Below, one piece after another: positions 27,713-38,349 of a DNA stretch of 64,000 nucleotides. The stretch comes from Lentzea sp. NBRC 102530. Lineage in GTDB: Bacteria > Actinomycetota > Actinomycetes > Mycobacteriales > Pseudonocardiaceae. The DNA lies in contig NZ_BSTF01000022.1 in assembly GCF_030269365.1 (NCBI RefSeq), positions 1 to 64,000 on the forward strand, written 5' to 3'. Numbering within the stretch: the stretch's first letter is position 1; each line of letters opens with the position of its first letter. The position numbers were made by a program, and so were the translations under genes. The notes below the pieces were generated by a model. It saw only the letters and a program-made list of their open reading frames with translations. It was not told the DNA's origin and ran no database searches.

Positions 27713-27736
27713 ATCCCACACCAGAAAGGAGCCGAA

Positions 27737-28495
27737 TTGAGCATTTACCTCAGCGGCACGCTCTGGGTTCTCGGTGCTGCCGTCATCTCCGCCGTTCTCG
27801 TCGTCATCACTCGCCGGTTCGGCTCGGACGAAGTGAACGAGAAGAACCTCGGCGCGGGCGGTTCGGTGTTCAGCATCGTCGCCGGCCTGCACGCGGTGCT
27901 GGCCGCGTTCATCCTGATCTCGCTCTTCGACGCCGCCAACGGCGCGGAGGAGCAGGTGCAGAAGGAGGCGAACGCGCTCGTCGCCGTCGACTGGGCGTCG
28001 GACTCCTTGCCGCAGCCCGCGAAGAACAAGGTCGACGAGCTGATCCGCGACTACGTCTCGACCGTCGTGCAGGACGAGTGGCCCCGGATGCGTGAGGGCG
28101 AGGCCGTGGACAACAAGGGCTGGCTCCTGTTGAACCAGCTCAGGGACACGATCGCGACCGCCGCACCGGACGGTGGGTGGCAGGAGGACCGCAAGGCCGA
28201 GGCCGCGAACCAGCTGTGGGACGTCTACCAGGCGAGGCAGGAACGGCTCGACGCGGCGGACAACGGCGTCAATCCGGTGGTGTGGCTCGCGCTGCTGATC
28301 GGCACGGCGCTCTCGTTGCTGTTCCCGTACCTCTTCGGCGGCCCGAACCTGACCTCACAGCTGCTGATCACCGTCACGCTGACCTCGACACTGGTCCTGC
28401 TCCTGTTCGCGATCTACCAGTTGCAGAACCCGTTCGACGGCGGTGTTCTCATCCCCTCGGACGCGTTCAGCTCCGCCGTGGACCGACTCAGTTAG
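27737..28495 (+). CDS. DUF4239 membrane protein
   Basis: A 252-aa integral membrane protein with four hydrophobic segments: two N-terminal (LSGTLWVLGAAVISAVLVVI; IVAGLHAVLAAFILISLF) and two C-terminal (PVVWLALLIGTALSLLFPYL; LLITVTLTSTLVLLLFAIYQ). A soluble helical middle lies between (EEQVQKEANALVAVDWASDS to QARQERLDAAD). This is the DUF4239 (bestrophin-like) layout; function unestablished. Start: TTG at 27737, five bases behind AAAGGAG. Its stop overlaps the convergent EcsC gene by 4 bp. Confidence 0.85.
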   Translation: MSIYLSGTLWVLGAAVISAVLVVITRRFGSDEVNEKNLGAGGSVFSIVAGLHAVLAAFILISLFDAANGAEEQVQKEANALVAVDWASDSLPQPAKNKVDELIRDYVSTVVQDEWPRMREGEAVDNKGWLLLNQLRDTIATAAPDGGWQEDRKAEAANQLWDVYQARQERLDAADNGVNPVVWLALLIGTALSLLFPYLFGGPNLTSQLLITVTLTSTLVLLLFAIYQLQNPFDGGVLIPSDAFSSAVDRLS

Positions 28496-29148
28496 CGCGA
28501 ATCGGTCGTTCCGTCCGCCTCTTCGATCTCCACGTGCAGCACCTCGCCGTCGATCACCTTCGGCAGTGCGTCCGAGTGAGCGAAGTAGCGATTTGCAAAT
28601 GCTCCGACGGCTCTGGTAGAGGCGGCGTCGACAGTACCGCCGATGACGCCGCCCAACACCGGAACGCCCTTGACGGCGACGGTGCCGAGTTTCTTTGTAC
28701 CGTATTTTGTGATGAGCGCCGACGCGGCCTTCTTGGTGAACTGCTTGATGCCGACTTTCTTGAACAGCTCGGTTCCGGCATTCCCGAGCAGGCAGAGCAG
28801 GATCGCCATCTGCACCTCGTCGCTGTCCACGTCGTGGCCGCGCAACGACGCGATGGACGCGATGAGGTGCGTCTGGATGACGTAGGTGGCCGCGACGTTG
28901 GACGGCAGCGAGATCGGCAACGTGATCAGGCCACCGAGGTTCGTGATGAACCCCTGAGCGCCCGCCAGCGCCACGTGCGTGCGGATGAGGTGCTTCACCG
29001 CGTCGGCCTCGTCGCCCTTCTTGACGAGCGCGTCGGACGCGGACTCCTTCGCGCTCTTGAACGGCCCGAAGCCGTCCACACCCGCCCGCAGCAGGTAGTC
29101 GGCGATGCCCTGCTGGGCCTTGTTCAGCTCACCCTTGGACTCAGCCAC
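28492..29148 (-). CDS. EcsC-family protein
   Basis: A 218-aa protein of the EcsC family. GAQGFITNLGGLITLPISLP then SNVAATYVIQTHLIASIASL is the central hydrophobic block, and GVPVLGGVIGGTVDAASTRA a Gly-rich C-terminal block. EcsC proteins are membrane-associated and of uncertain role. GTG at 29148 chosen; the longer frame to 29190 would run into the upstream gene. It follows the RPH-like gene by 28 bp and is probably its operon partner. Confidence 0.85.
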   Translation of the reverse strand: MAESKGELNKAQQGIADYLLRAGVDGFGPFKSAKESASDALVKKGDEADAVKHLIRTHVALAGAQGFITNLGGLITLPISLPSNVAATYVIQTHLIASIASLRGHDVDSDEVQMAILLCLLGNAGTELFKKVGIKQFTKKAASALITKYGTKKLGTVAVKGVPVLGGVIGGTVDAASTRAVGAFANRYFAHSDALPKVIDGEVLHVEIEEADGTTDSR

Positions 29149-29176
29149 AATCCCGACATTACGCGTCCGGCGTCCG

Positions 29177-31675
29177 TCACGAGACCTCAACGGGCGAGTC
29201 GGCCGTGGTCACCGCGCCGGTGCTGCCGTCCACGGTGATCAGTTCCCCCGTCCTGATCCGGGTGACGGCCTCGCGCACGCCCACGACCGCCGGGATCCCG
29301 TACTCCCGCGCCACCACCGCACCGTGCGAGTTCGCGCCGCCCATCTCCATCACCAGGCCGCCCGCCGTGAGGAACAGCGGTGTCCAGCCCGGATCGGTCG
29401 ACGGCGCCACGAGGATCTCGCCGGGTTCGAGGTGGGCGCCGACGGGGTCCATGACGACGCGCGCGACGCCGGTGATCGTGCCCGCCGACGCCGGCGTGCC
29501 GACCAGGTCACCCTCGACCGGGCCGCCGTGGTGCACGGCTTCGGGTTCCGTGCCGTCCGACAGCAGCACGCGCGGGATGTGCCTGCGCCGCATCTCGCGG
29601 TCGTAGACCTCACGGCGCCGCGCCACCAGCGGGCGCAGGTCCCCGTGCTCCGACCGCATCTCCTCGAAGTTCAGGAAGAACACGTCGTCCGCGGCGTCGA
29701 GCCGGTCGGAGGCCACGAGTTCGGTACCGATGGCGGTGATCCGCTTCCTCAGCGCGCCGAACAACGTGATGATCAGGTACTTCGGGTACTCCCTCAGGCC
29801 GGCGAGCAACCTGGTGCGGCGCAACGCGAAGCGCACGAACCAGCCGCGTCCCCAGGCGCGCCGGGCGAGCGTCTCGATCATCGCCTCGGCTTCGGCGGCA
29901 CCCCGTGCGAAGACCGCGTCGGGGTGCGCCTGGTCGTCTTCCAGGCGCAGGAAGTTCCTGACGACGCCGACGACGTGCGCCGGGTCGTCGGACCACCGGG
30001 GCAGGCCCAGGTCGATCTCGGCCACGGCCCGGTGACCCCACCGCGCGAGGAAGAGGTCGAGCGCGGCCGGGCGTTCGCCGTTCTGGAACTGCCGCAGCGC
30101 GACGGGATCGTGGCGGATCTCCTGCGCCAGGTCCCACATCGCCATGTCCATCTCGGTGGTGATGTTGTTGGGCAGGCCGCGCAGCACGGTCTGCAGCTCC
30201 CCCGGCTCGGTCCTCACGACCTTGCCGACGAGGCCGAGCATCGCGAACCCGATCAGGGCGGTCGGCGCGAGCCCCGGCAGCACCGGCACGACGCACTGGC
30301 GCAGCGCCTGTTCGATCGTGAGCCGGTCGGACCTCTCCAGGACGTCGCGTTCCATCCGCAACGCGGTCCGCACGGCCTTTTCGGGGTTCACCAATGCTTT
30401 CACCGCGGTCACGGGCACGTGGAACCGCCGCGCGAGCCGGAACACGCGCTTGAGGGCGGGAGTCGGCGAGTTGCTCCTGATCGCGAACCTCGGGTCGTCG
30501 AACAGGCCGCGCAACACCTCGGAGGAGCGTGCCTCCATCACGGCGAGCAGGCGCGTGATGAACTCGCGGCCGACCTTGCTCCGCAACACCTTGGTGACGT
30601 CGAAGAAGATGCGCTCGCCGTTCTCCACATAGGACTGACTCGCCGGATCGCCGATGACGATCTCGAAGGCGGACCTGGCGACCTCCCGGAACGCCGCGCG
30701 GCCCATCGGCGTGATCGGGCGTTCGAGGCCCTGGGCGAGGCTGAAGCAGAAGTAGACGTGCGCGCCGCCGTCCGGGTTGTCCGGCAACGGGAACAGCGTC
30801 GTGATCGGGCGCGCCTGGGTGAGGTGCAGCTCGCCGTCGTCGTCGATCGCCCACTCGGTGTCCTGCGGTGACCCGTAGTGCGCCTGCACCTTGCGGCCGA
30901 GAACGGCGAGCGCGTGGATCTGGCCGTCGGTGAGGCACTGCTCGGCGCTCTCGCCGACGTCGACGTGCTCGGTGCCGCCACCGGGCAGCGAGCGGATGAC
31001 GAACTTCTTGTCCCCCAGTCGTTTCTCGACGATCTCGCCGCCGTCGACGACGAAGTGGTCGGGGTTGACGGCGCCGGACACGACGGCCTCGCCGAGGCCG
31101 GGGCTCGCGTCGATGACGACCTGGTCGCGCTTGCCGGTGACCGGGTTCGCCGTGAACATCACACCGGACACCGCGGACTGCACCATCCGTTGCACGACGA
31201 CGGCCAGGTAGGTGGTGGTGTGGTCGATGCCGTTCGTCTCGCGGTAGCTGACGGCGCGGTCCGTCCACAACGACGCCCAGCAGCGGCGCACGGCGTCGAC
31301 CACCGCGTCCTCGCCCACGACGTTGAGGAACGTGTCCTGCTGGCCCGCGAAGCTCGCGAACGGCAGGTCCTCGGCCGTGGCGCTGGATCTCACCGCAACC
31401 GGGATGTCGTCGCCGAGTTCGCGGTACTCGGCGACGATCGCGTCCCGGATCTCCTGCGGGACAGGGGTTTCCAGCAACGTTCGGCGGGCGTTCTCCGGCG
31501 TCGTGCTCGCGAGCGCGTCGGCCTCGGCCACCTCGCGGTAGGCGTCGGTCGTGACGCAGAAGCCCTGCGGCACCGGCAGGGCAGCCCTGGTGAGCTCACC
31601 GAGGTTGGCAGCCTTGCCGCCCACGGTCGCGAGCATCGTGCCGTCGATGGACTTGAAGCCGATCGTGAACGCCAT
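29177..31675 (-). CDS. Rifampin phosphotransferase-like / PEP-synthase-type dikinase
   Basis: An 832-aa three-domain enzyme: N-terminal ATP-grasp (ATVGGKAANLGELTRAALPV; AVRSSATAEDLPFASFAGQQ; HLTQARPITTLFPLPDN, to about 320), a middle domain (about 320-720) and a C-terminal swivelling phosphohistidine domain (GGANSHGAVVAREYGIPAVV, His about residue 777). The SHGAVVAREYG form is typical of rifampin phosphotransferases (ATP + rifampin to AMP, phosphate and 21-phosphorifampin) rather than PEP synthases (SHAAI). The middle domain lacks the MTDAMKPLG segment I recall from proven RPH proteins, so the acceptor may differ. ATG at 31675 behind GGAGGGG; promoter TTGAGT-17-TACCCT at 31706-31734. Confidence 0.8.
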   Translation of the reverse strand: MAFTIGFKSIDGTMLATVGGKAANLGELTRAALPVPQGFCVTTDAYREVAEADALASTTPENARRTLLETPVPQEIRDAIVAEYRELGDDIPVAVRSSATAEDLPFASFAGQQDTFLNVVGEDAVVDAVRRCWASLWTDRAVSYRETNGIDHTTTYLAVVVQRMVQSAVSGVMFTANPVTGKRDQVVIDASPGLGEAVVSGAVNPDHFVVDGGEIVEKRLGDKKFVIRSLPGGGTEHVDVGESAEQCLTDGQIHALAVLGRKVQAHYGSPQDTEWAIDDDGELHLTQARPITTLFPLPDNPDGGAHVYFCFSLAQGLERPITPMGRAAFREVARSAFEIVIGDPASQSYVENGERIFFDVTKVLRSKVGREFITRLLAVMEARSSEVLRGLFDDPRFAIRSNSPTPALKRVFRLARRFHVPVTAVKALVNPEKAVRTALRMERDVLERSDRLTIEQALRQCVVPVLPGLAPTALIGFAMLGLVGKVVRTEPGELQTVLRGLPNNITTEMDMAMWDLAQEIRHDPVALRQFQNGERPAALDLFLARWGHRAVAEIDLGLPRWSDDPAHVVGVVRNFLRLEDDQAHPDAVFARGAAEAEAMIETLARRAWGRGWFVRFALRRTRLLAGLREYPKYLIITLFGALRKRITAIGTELVASDRLDAADDVFFLNFEEMRSEHGDLRPLVARRREVYDREMRRRHIPRVLLSDGTEPEAVHHGGPVEGDLVGTPASAGTITGVARVVMDPVGAHLEPGEILVAPSTDPGWTPLFLTAGGLVMEMGGANSHGAVVAREYGIPAVVGVREAVTRIRTGELITVDGSTGAVTTADSPVEVS

Positions 31676-31705
31676 GGCGACCCCTCCAGGTTCTCCCTGA
31701 AGAGG

Positions 31706-31734
31706 AGGGTACGAGGGTTCGGCCAAAAACTCAA
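31706..31734 (-). promoter_or_regulatory. Sigma-70-type promoter of the RPH-like gene
   Basis: On the minus strand TTGAGT (31729-31734) and TACCCT (31706-31711) are separated by exactly 17 bp. The ATG at 31675 is 30 bp downstream. Confidence 0.55.
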
Positions 31735-31762
31735 CACGCGATGAATAAATCGCCCGCCGAGG

Positions 31763-32659
31763 TCAAAACTCCTGTTCAGCACGGTCGGACCACTCCGGCA
31801 GCGGCTCGCGTTCACGCCGCCACTCCTCCGGCGGGTGCGCGACGACGCCCCCGACGATCGCGGCCGTCGTGTCGATGTCGCCACCCGCCCGGACGCACGT
31901 GGTGACGGCGGCGCGGTAGTCGCCGAGGTGGCGGGCGGCGGCCCAGAGCGCGAACGGGACGGTGTCCTGGGCCGTCACGCGCGAGCCGTTGCCGAGCACG
32001 TACGCGGCCTCCTCGGCGGTGCCGATCTTGCGCGCCTTCTCGATCCCCTTGCGCACGAAGGAGTCTTCGAGGTGGTCGAGCACCTCGCCGAGCAGATCAC
32101 ACGGCGGCGAGCCCGTCAGCCGGGCCCTAGCCGCGATCGCCGAAGCGTGCGCCACGGCGAGGCCGCCCAGGACGCCCTCGGGGTGCTGGTGCGTCACCTC
32201 GCTGGCCCGGATCGCTTGTGCCGTCACGGTTTTCGGGTCGTCGGCGAAGTACGCGCCGAGCGGTGCGATCCGCATCGCGGCGCCGTTGCCGCACGAACCC
32301 TGGCCGTCGAACGCGCTGGAGGCCGCGTCTTTCCACGGGGTGCCCTGACGGATCTTGCGCAGGATGGTGAACGCACCGGCGCCGTAGCCGCGGTAGGGCT
32401 CGCAGCGTTCGGAGAACGTGGTGGCGAGGCGGGTCTGGTCGACCTCGCCGTGGTCACGCAGTTCGGTGACGAGGTTGCAGGCCATTTCGGTGTCGTCGGT
32501 CCACTCCCACGGGCCCCGCGGCGGCTTGCCAGCCACGAGGTCGGGCAACGAGCGGCCGACCATGAAGAACTGAGCGCCCAGAGCGTCGCCGACGGAGAGT
32601 CCGTCGAGCGAGGCGTATGCGAGGTCCAGGCGCGCACGAGTGTGCAGAACTATGCGCAT
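31763..32659 (-). CDS. ADP-ribosylglycohydrolase (ARH/DraG family)
   Basis: A 298-aa helical hydrolase that removes ADP-ribose from proteins, nucleic acids or small molecules. The Mg ligands are in GPWEWTDDTEMACNLV (near 50-60) and GGDIDTTAAIVGGVVAH (near 262). LDGLSVGDALGAQFF is the N-terminal signature. The ATG at 32659 follows GCAGGTG. It diverges from a LysR gene over 37 bp and precedes the RPH-like gene by 87 bp in the same direction. No ADP-ribosyltransferase gene is nearby, so the substrate is open. Confidence 0.92.
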   Translation of the reverse strand: MRIVLHTRARLDLAYASLDGLSVGDALGAQFFMVGRSLPDLVAGKPPRGPWEWTDDTEMACNLVTELRDHGEVDQTRLATTFSERCEPYRGYGAGAFTILRKIRQGTPWKDAASSAFDGQGSCGNGAAMRIAPLGAYFADDPKTVTAQAIRASEVTHQHPEGVLGGLAVAHASAIAARARLTGSPPCDLLGEVLDHLEDSFVRKGIEKARKIGTAEEAAYVLGNGSRVTAQDTVPFALWAAARHLGDYRAAVTTCVRAGGDIDTTAAIVGGVVAHPPEEWRREREPLPEWSDRAEQEF

Positions 32660-32696
32660 CACCTGCGATTTTACCGGTTTGGCCTACGCTGGGCAC

Positions 32697-33482
32697 ATGG
32701 ATTTGGACCTCCGGAAGCTGCGCTATTTCGTTGCTGTGGCGGAGCATCTGAACTTCGGCCGCGCGGCGGAGGCGTTGCACATCGCGCAGCCGGTGTTGTC
32801 GCGGCAGATCCGTGCTTTGGAGGCCGAGCTCGGCGCGCAACTGTTCGACCGGTCGTCGTCGGGCACGGTTCTGACGGCTTCCGGTGTGCGGCTGCTGGAC
32901 GACGCACGGCCGTTGCTCGCGCAGGCTTCGGCGTTGCTGCGGCGGGTGGGGTCCGAGTCGTTCACCGTCGGGTTCATGCCGGGGCTGATCGTGACGCCCG
33001 CGGTGCGGGTGCTGGCCGCGCGGCATCCCGGGGTGCGGATCGACGTGCTGCGCACGACGTGGGAGGACCAGGCCGAGGTGATCCACGACGGGCGCGTCGA
33101 CGTCGGGTACGTGCGGTTGCCCGTGCCTCTCGACGGACTTCGGTGCCTGCCGCTGTTCACCGAGCCGCGTGTTGCGGTGTTGCCCGCGTCGCATCGGCTG
33201 GCGGGCAAGGAAAGCGTGCTGGAGGCGGACCTCGCCGGGGAACGGCGCGTGCACCACGCCACCATGCCGGAGATCCGGACCGTCGAGGAGAAGCTGGAGC
33301 ACGTCGCGTTGCACGGCGGTGTGGCCGTGTTGCCGTTGTCGACGGCGGTGTTCTACTCGCGCGAGGACCTCGTGCACGTGCCGGTCTCGGACATGGCACC
33401 GGATGAGGTCGCGCTGGCGTGGGCGGCGCACCGGCAGACGCCGCTGCTCACCGAGTTCATCGCGATAGCCCAGCAGGTGTGA
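32697..33482 (+). CDS. LysR-family transcriptional regulator
   Basis: A 261-aa regulator. The N-terminal wHTH is LRKLRYFVAVAEHLNFGRAA with QPVLSRQIRALEAELGAQLF, followed by a LysR substrate domain (FTVGFMPGLIVTPAVRVLAA, about 90-255), shorter than usual (about 200 aa) but complete to GGVAVLPLSTAVF. The ATG at 32697 lies so close to TACGCT that a short leader is likely. Divergent from the ADP-ribosylglycohydrolase gene, which by the usual LysR rule may be its target. The 3' end overlaps the next convergent gene by 26 bp. Confidence 0.9.
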   Translation: MDLDLRKLRYFVAVAEHLNFGRAAEALHIAQPVLSRQIRALEAELGAQLFDRSSSGTVLTASGVRLLDDARPLLAQASALLRRVGSESFTVGFMPGLIVTPAVRVLAARHPGVRIDVLRTTWEDQAEVIHDGRVDVGYVRLPVPLDGLRCLPLFTEPRVAVLPASHRLAGKESVLEADLAGERRVHHATMPEIRTVEEKLEHVALHGGVAVLPLSTAVFYSREDLVHVPVSDMAPDEVALAWAAHRQTPLLTEFIAIAQQV

Positions 33483-34008
33483 AGACGAAGCTGTCGCGGA
33501 AGCCGCCGTCGCCGCGCCGCGTCGCCATCAGCCGCAGCTCCGGCATGAAGTGGAAGAACACCAGCGAGCCCGAACGGTCCGGGTAGCCGAGCGTCTTCGA
33601 GTACTTGGGGTTCGTGCCGCCCAGCCACAACGGCGGCTCACCGTACTCGGCGATGACGTCGTCGAGCAGGCAGTCCCGCTCCCCCAGCACACCGGGGATG
33701 CGGCTGTCGGCGTCGAGGCTCAGCCAGCCCTGGCGGTGCGCGAGGTCCGCGTACACCGACGCCATGACGTCCTCGCTGCGGTGGCCGAGGGCCTCGTGGA
33801 CCGCGCCGCTCACCATCGCCGCGTTGGCCGCGCCGCGCTTCACCAGCGCGTCGAGCTCGTTCTGCCACCGGTCGGTGCGGTCGTCGGCGAACGCCAACGC
33901 GTCGAGCAGGGTGAGGATCACCGCCTCACCGCCGTACATGCCGGGACGCCGGACAGCGGCGTTGAGCTGACCGAGCAGGTACCGGCGCAAGTCGTCGAAC
34001 GAAGGCAT
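33457..34008 (-). CDS. Hypothetical protein, 183 aa
   Basis: I do not recognise a family. The protein is soluble: an N-terminal helix (FDDLRRYLLGQLNAAVRRPG) followed by MYGGEAVILTLLDALAFADD, a middle with DVMASVYADLAHRQGWLSLD, and a C-terminal beta-rich end (DRSGSLVFFHFMPELRLMAT). MYGG followed by a helical block resembles small proteins of unknown function in Streptomyces. ATG at 34008 with GGGGGAGA close upstream. It diverges from the HNH-like gene and overlaps LysR by 26 bp tail to tail. Confidence 0.75.
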   Translation of the reverse strand: MPSFDDLRRYLLGQLNAAVRRPGMYGGEAVILTLLDALAFADDRTDRWQNELDALVKRGAANAAMVSGAVHEALGHRSEDVMASVYADLAHRQGWLSLDADSRIPGVLGERDCLLDDVIAEYGEPPLWLGGTNPKYSKTLGYPDRSGSLVFFHFMPELRLMATRRGDGGFRDSFVFTPAGLSR

Positions 34009-34106
34009 CTCTCCCCCTTACTGCGAGATGTTCTATCAGTTGCGAGTGGGTGAAACGGAATCGCCTTCGTCACCGACAGGGGAAGCAACGCCTGGGGAAG
34101 GATCAC

Positions 34107-34628
34107 ATGCGCATCAGCAACCAGCAGATCGTCGCGTACTGGGTCGAGCACGAGGTCGACCTCGTCATCGACTGGAGCACAGCACACGAGAGATGCTGGC
34201 GCTGCGGTTACAGGTCCTCGCTGGAGCAACACCTCGTGGTGCCCGCGTCGATGGGTGGCGGCCGCACCACGGACAACGTCGTGCTGCTGTGCGGGCGCTG
34301 CGTCAGCGAGTCGCCGAGCCACGTGGATCCGCAGTACCTGTGGCGGTGGCTGCGCGCGACGTCGACGTCGTCGTTCGACACGTACTGGACGTTGCGCGGC
34401 TGGGAGGAGTTCGAGGTCATCTTCGGGCGCAAGCCGCTGGAGTGCTTCAAGGAGGCCCCGGTCGACCACCGGTCGCTGAACGCGGAGTGCCGGGCTCTGG
34501 CGGCGGACGAGTTCGCGAAGACCGTGGTGCGGTTCGGGGAGGGGCGGCTCAACCCGTCGACCATCGCCTGCGTGATCGCGGAGGTCGAGAAGAAACTGGC
34601 GGACCGCCACGGCATCGCACTGCCGTGA
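34107..34628 (+). CDS. HNH-endonuclease-like protein with an incomplete active site
   Basis: A 173-aa protein. Residues about 32-70 form a zinc-braced HNH fold: CWRCG, then LEQHLVVPASMGGGRTTDNV, then LLCGRCV. The first His and the Asn of HNH are present, but the last His, normally straight after the second CxxC, is Val. Hydrolytic activity is therefore doubtful, and the fold may serve binding. The C-terminal half (WEEFEVIFGRKPLECFKEAP, IACVIAEVEKKLADRHG) is helical and unknown to me. ATG at 34107 with GGGGAAGG five bases upstream. No partner gene identifies it as defence or mobile. Confidence 0.7.
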   Translation: MRISNQQIVAYWVEHEVDLVIDWSTAHERCWRCGYRSSLEQHLVVPASMGGGRTTDNVVLLCGRCVSESPSHVDPQYLWRWLRATSTSSFDTYWTLRGWEEFEVIFGRKPLECFKEAPVDHRSLNAECRALAADEFAKTVVRFGEGRLNPSTIACVIAEVEKKLADRHGIALP

Positions 34629-34678
34629 CGACCCGCCACTTCTGTTACAGCGTCTAACTATCGTGACTGGCTGTCAGC

Positions 34679-34710
34679 GTCTGCCCCTGCCTCCAGCGGC
34701 AGGGGCAGAC
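34679..34710. terminator. Bidirectional hairpin between HNH-like gene and nrdJ
   Basis: GTCTGCCCCTGCC (34679-34691) pairs with 34698-34710 across a six-base loop, 8 bp beyond the nrdJ stop and 50 bp beyond the convergent gene. Confidence 0.85.
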
Positions 34711-34718
34711 GGACGCGA

Positions 34719-37541
<2,823 letters not shown>

Positions 37542-37580
37542 GGTGGATCTCCCTCGTGCTGGTGCTTAGAAAGATGGTTG

Positions 37581-37604
37581 CCGCGCGCGCTTAAGTGCGC
37601 GCGG
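37581..37604 (-). terminator. Hairpin between nrdR and nrdJ
   Basis: CCGCGCGC (37581-37588) and GCGCGCGG (37597-37604) frame CTTAAG, giving a nearly perfect 24-bp palindrome with one G-T mismatch pair. It begins directly after the nrdR stop, so it may be a partial terminator or processing site within the nrdRJ transcript. Confidence 0.5.
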
Positions 37605-37605
37605 A

Positions 37606-38076
37606 TCACTGCTCGGCCGGTGCTTCCTCGGCACGCGCAGTGCGAAGATCAAGAATTTCCTTCTCGAAGTCCTCGACGGACGAGAAGGACCTGTAAACGC
37701 TCGCGAAGCGCAGATAAGCGACCTCGTCGAGCTCACGCAGGGGGCCGAGAATGGCGAGACCGACCTCGTGACTCGCGATTTCCGCGCACCCCGTCGACCG
37801 GATCGACTCTTCCACCTGCTGTGCGAGCACCTGGAACGCGTCCTCGTCGACCGGGCGGCCCTGGCACGCCCTGCGCACGCCGACGACCACCTTGTCGCGG
37901 CTGAACGGCTCCGTCACCCCGGAGCGCTTGACCACGGCGAGAACCGCTTCTTCGACCGTGGTGAACCGGCGGCTGCAGCTGTTGCAGGAGCGCCGACGAC
38001 GGATCACCTGTCCCTCGTCGACCTCGCGGGAGTCGACCACCCGCGAGTCCGAATGGCGGCAGAACGGACACCGCAC
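37606..38076 (-). CDS. nrdR: NrdR, transcriptional repressor of ribonucleotide reductase genes
   Basis: A 156-aa repressor with an N-terminal zinc ribbon (MRCPFCRHSDSRVVDSRE; second pair SCNSCSRRF) and an ATP-cone (TTVEEAVLAVVKRSGVTEPF to YRSFSSVEDFEKEI) that senses ATP/dATP. With dATP bound it oligomerizes on NrdR boxes and shuts off RNR genes. GTG start at 38076. Two NrdR-box-like sequences lie upstream (38168-38183 and 38329-38344), the first about 90 bp from the start. Expected operon nrdR-nrdJ. Confidence 0.96.
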   Translation of the reverse strand: MRCPFCRHSDSRVVDSREVDEGQVIRRRRSCNSCSRRFTTVEEAVLAVVKRSGVTEPFSRDKVVVGVRRACQGRPVDEDAFQVLAQQVEESIRSTGCAEIASHEVGLAILGPLRELDEVAYLRFASVYRSFSSVEDFEKEILDLRTARAEEAPAEQ

Positions 38077-38167
38077 GCCACCTCACCCCTTCCCCCGCGC
38101 AGCATCCGACGCAGCAGCCTCACTGGTCGGGTTACCCACAACCTGTGGACTACTTACAACGGTGCAA

Positions 38168-38183
38168 CCACTAGATGTAGGGG
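38168..38183. promoter_or_regulatory. NrdR-box-like site 1
   Basis: CCACTAGATGTAGGGG matches the core of the NrdR consensus ACACWATATATWGTGT at about 11 of 16 positions, including C-T-A..A-T..T-A-G. It lies 92 bp upstream of nrdR. Confidence 0.55.
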
Positions 38184-38285
38184 TAGAACCTAGATCGCGG
38201 CGGACGGCAACGCAACTCGACACGGCGCGTCGCGTGTCACCCTGTTGGGCGAACCGGCGACGATCAGCGGCGATTACGCAAAAAT

Positions 38286-38322
38286 GCCCGCCGGTGACGG
38301 AGCGTCCACGTCACCTGCGGGC
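38286..38322 (-). terminator. Rho-independent terminator of the SOS membrane gene
   Basis: Read on the minus strand, GCCCGCAGGTGACG (38322-38309) pairs, with one mismatch, with CGTCACCGGCGGGC (38299-38286) and is followed by ATTTTTG. It is one of the few hairpins here with a real U-run. It ends the transcript of the gene at 38350-38622. Confidence 0.8.
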
Positions 38323-38328
38323 AGCGAA

Positions 38329-38344
38329 ACACAAGATGTAGGGG
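38329..38344. promoter_or_regulatory. NrdR-box-like site 2
   Basis: ACACAAGATGTAGGGG differs from site 1 at two of 16 bases and matches the NrdR consensus at about 12 of 16. It lies between the stop of the SOS membrane gene and its terminator, 161 bp from site 1. Confidence 0.45.
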
Positions 38345-38349
38345 CAGAC

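Noticed and set aside
27699..27720. A DasR operator (dre) upstream of the DUF4239 gene
   Set aside because: Only GGTCTA and a few further bases match the 16-bp consensus; kept as an unassigned dyad.
33457..34628. A new defence island made of the 183-aa gene and the HNH-like gene
   Set aside because: They are divergent, the HNH site is incomplete, and no helicase, methylase, toxin-antitoxin or phage gene is near.
38190..38349. A LysM domain in another frame downstream of the SOS membrane gene (frameshift)
   Set aside because: I read the three minus-strand frames. None shows a LysM-like sequence, and a U-tract terminator lies there.
37542..38349. A cobalamin riboswitch for the B12-dependent reductase
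   Set aside because: The region upstream of nrdR and nrdJ lacks a B12-box-like sequence and multi-helix leader; NrdR boxes explain the control better.
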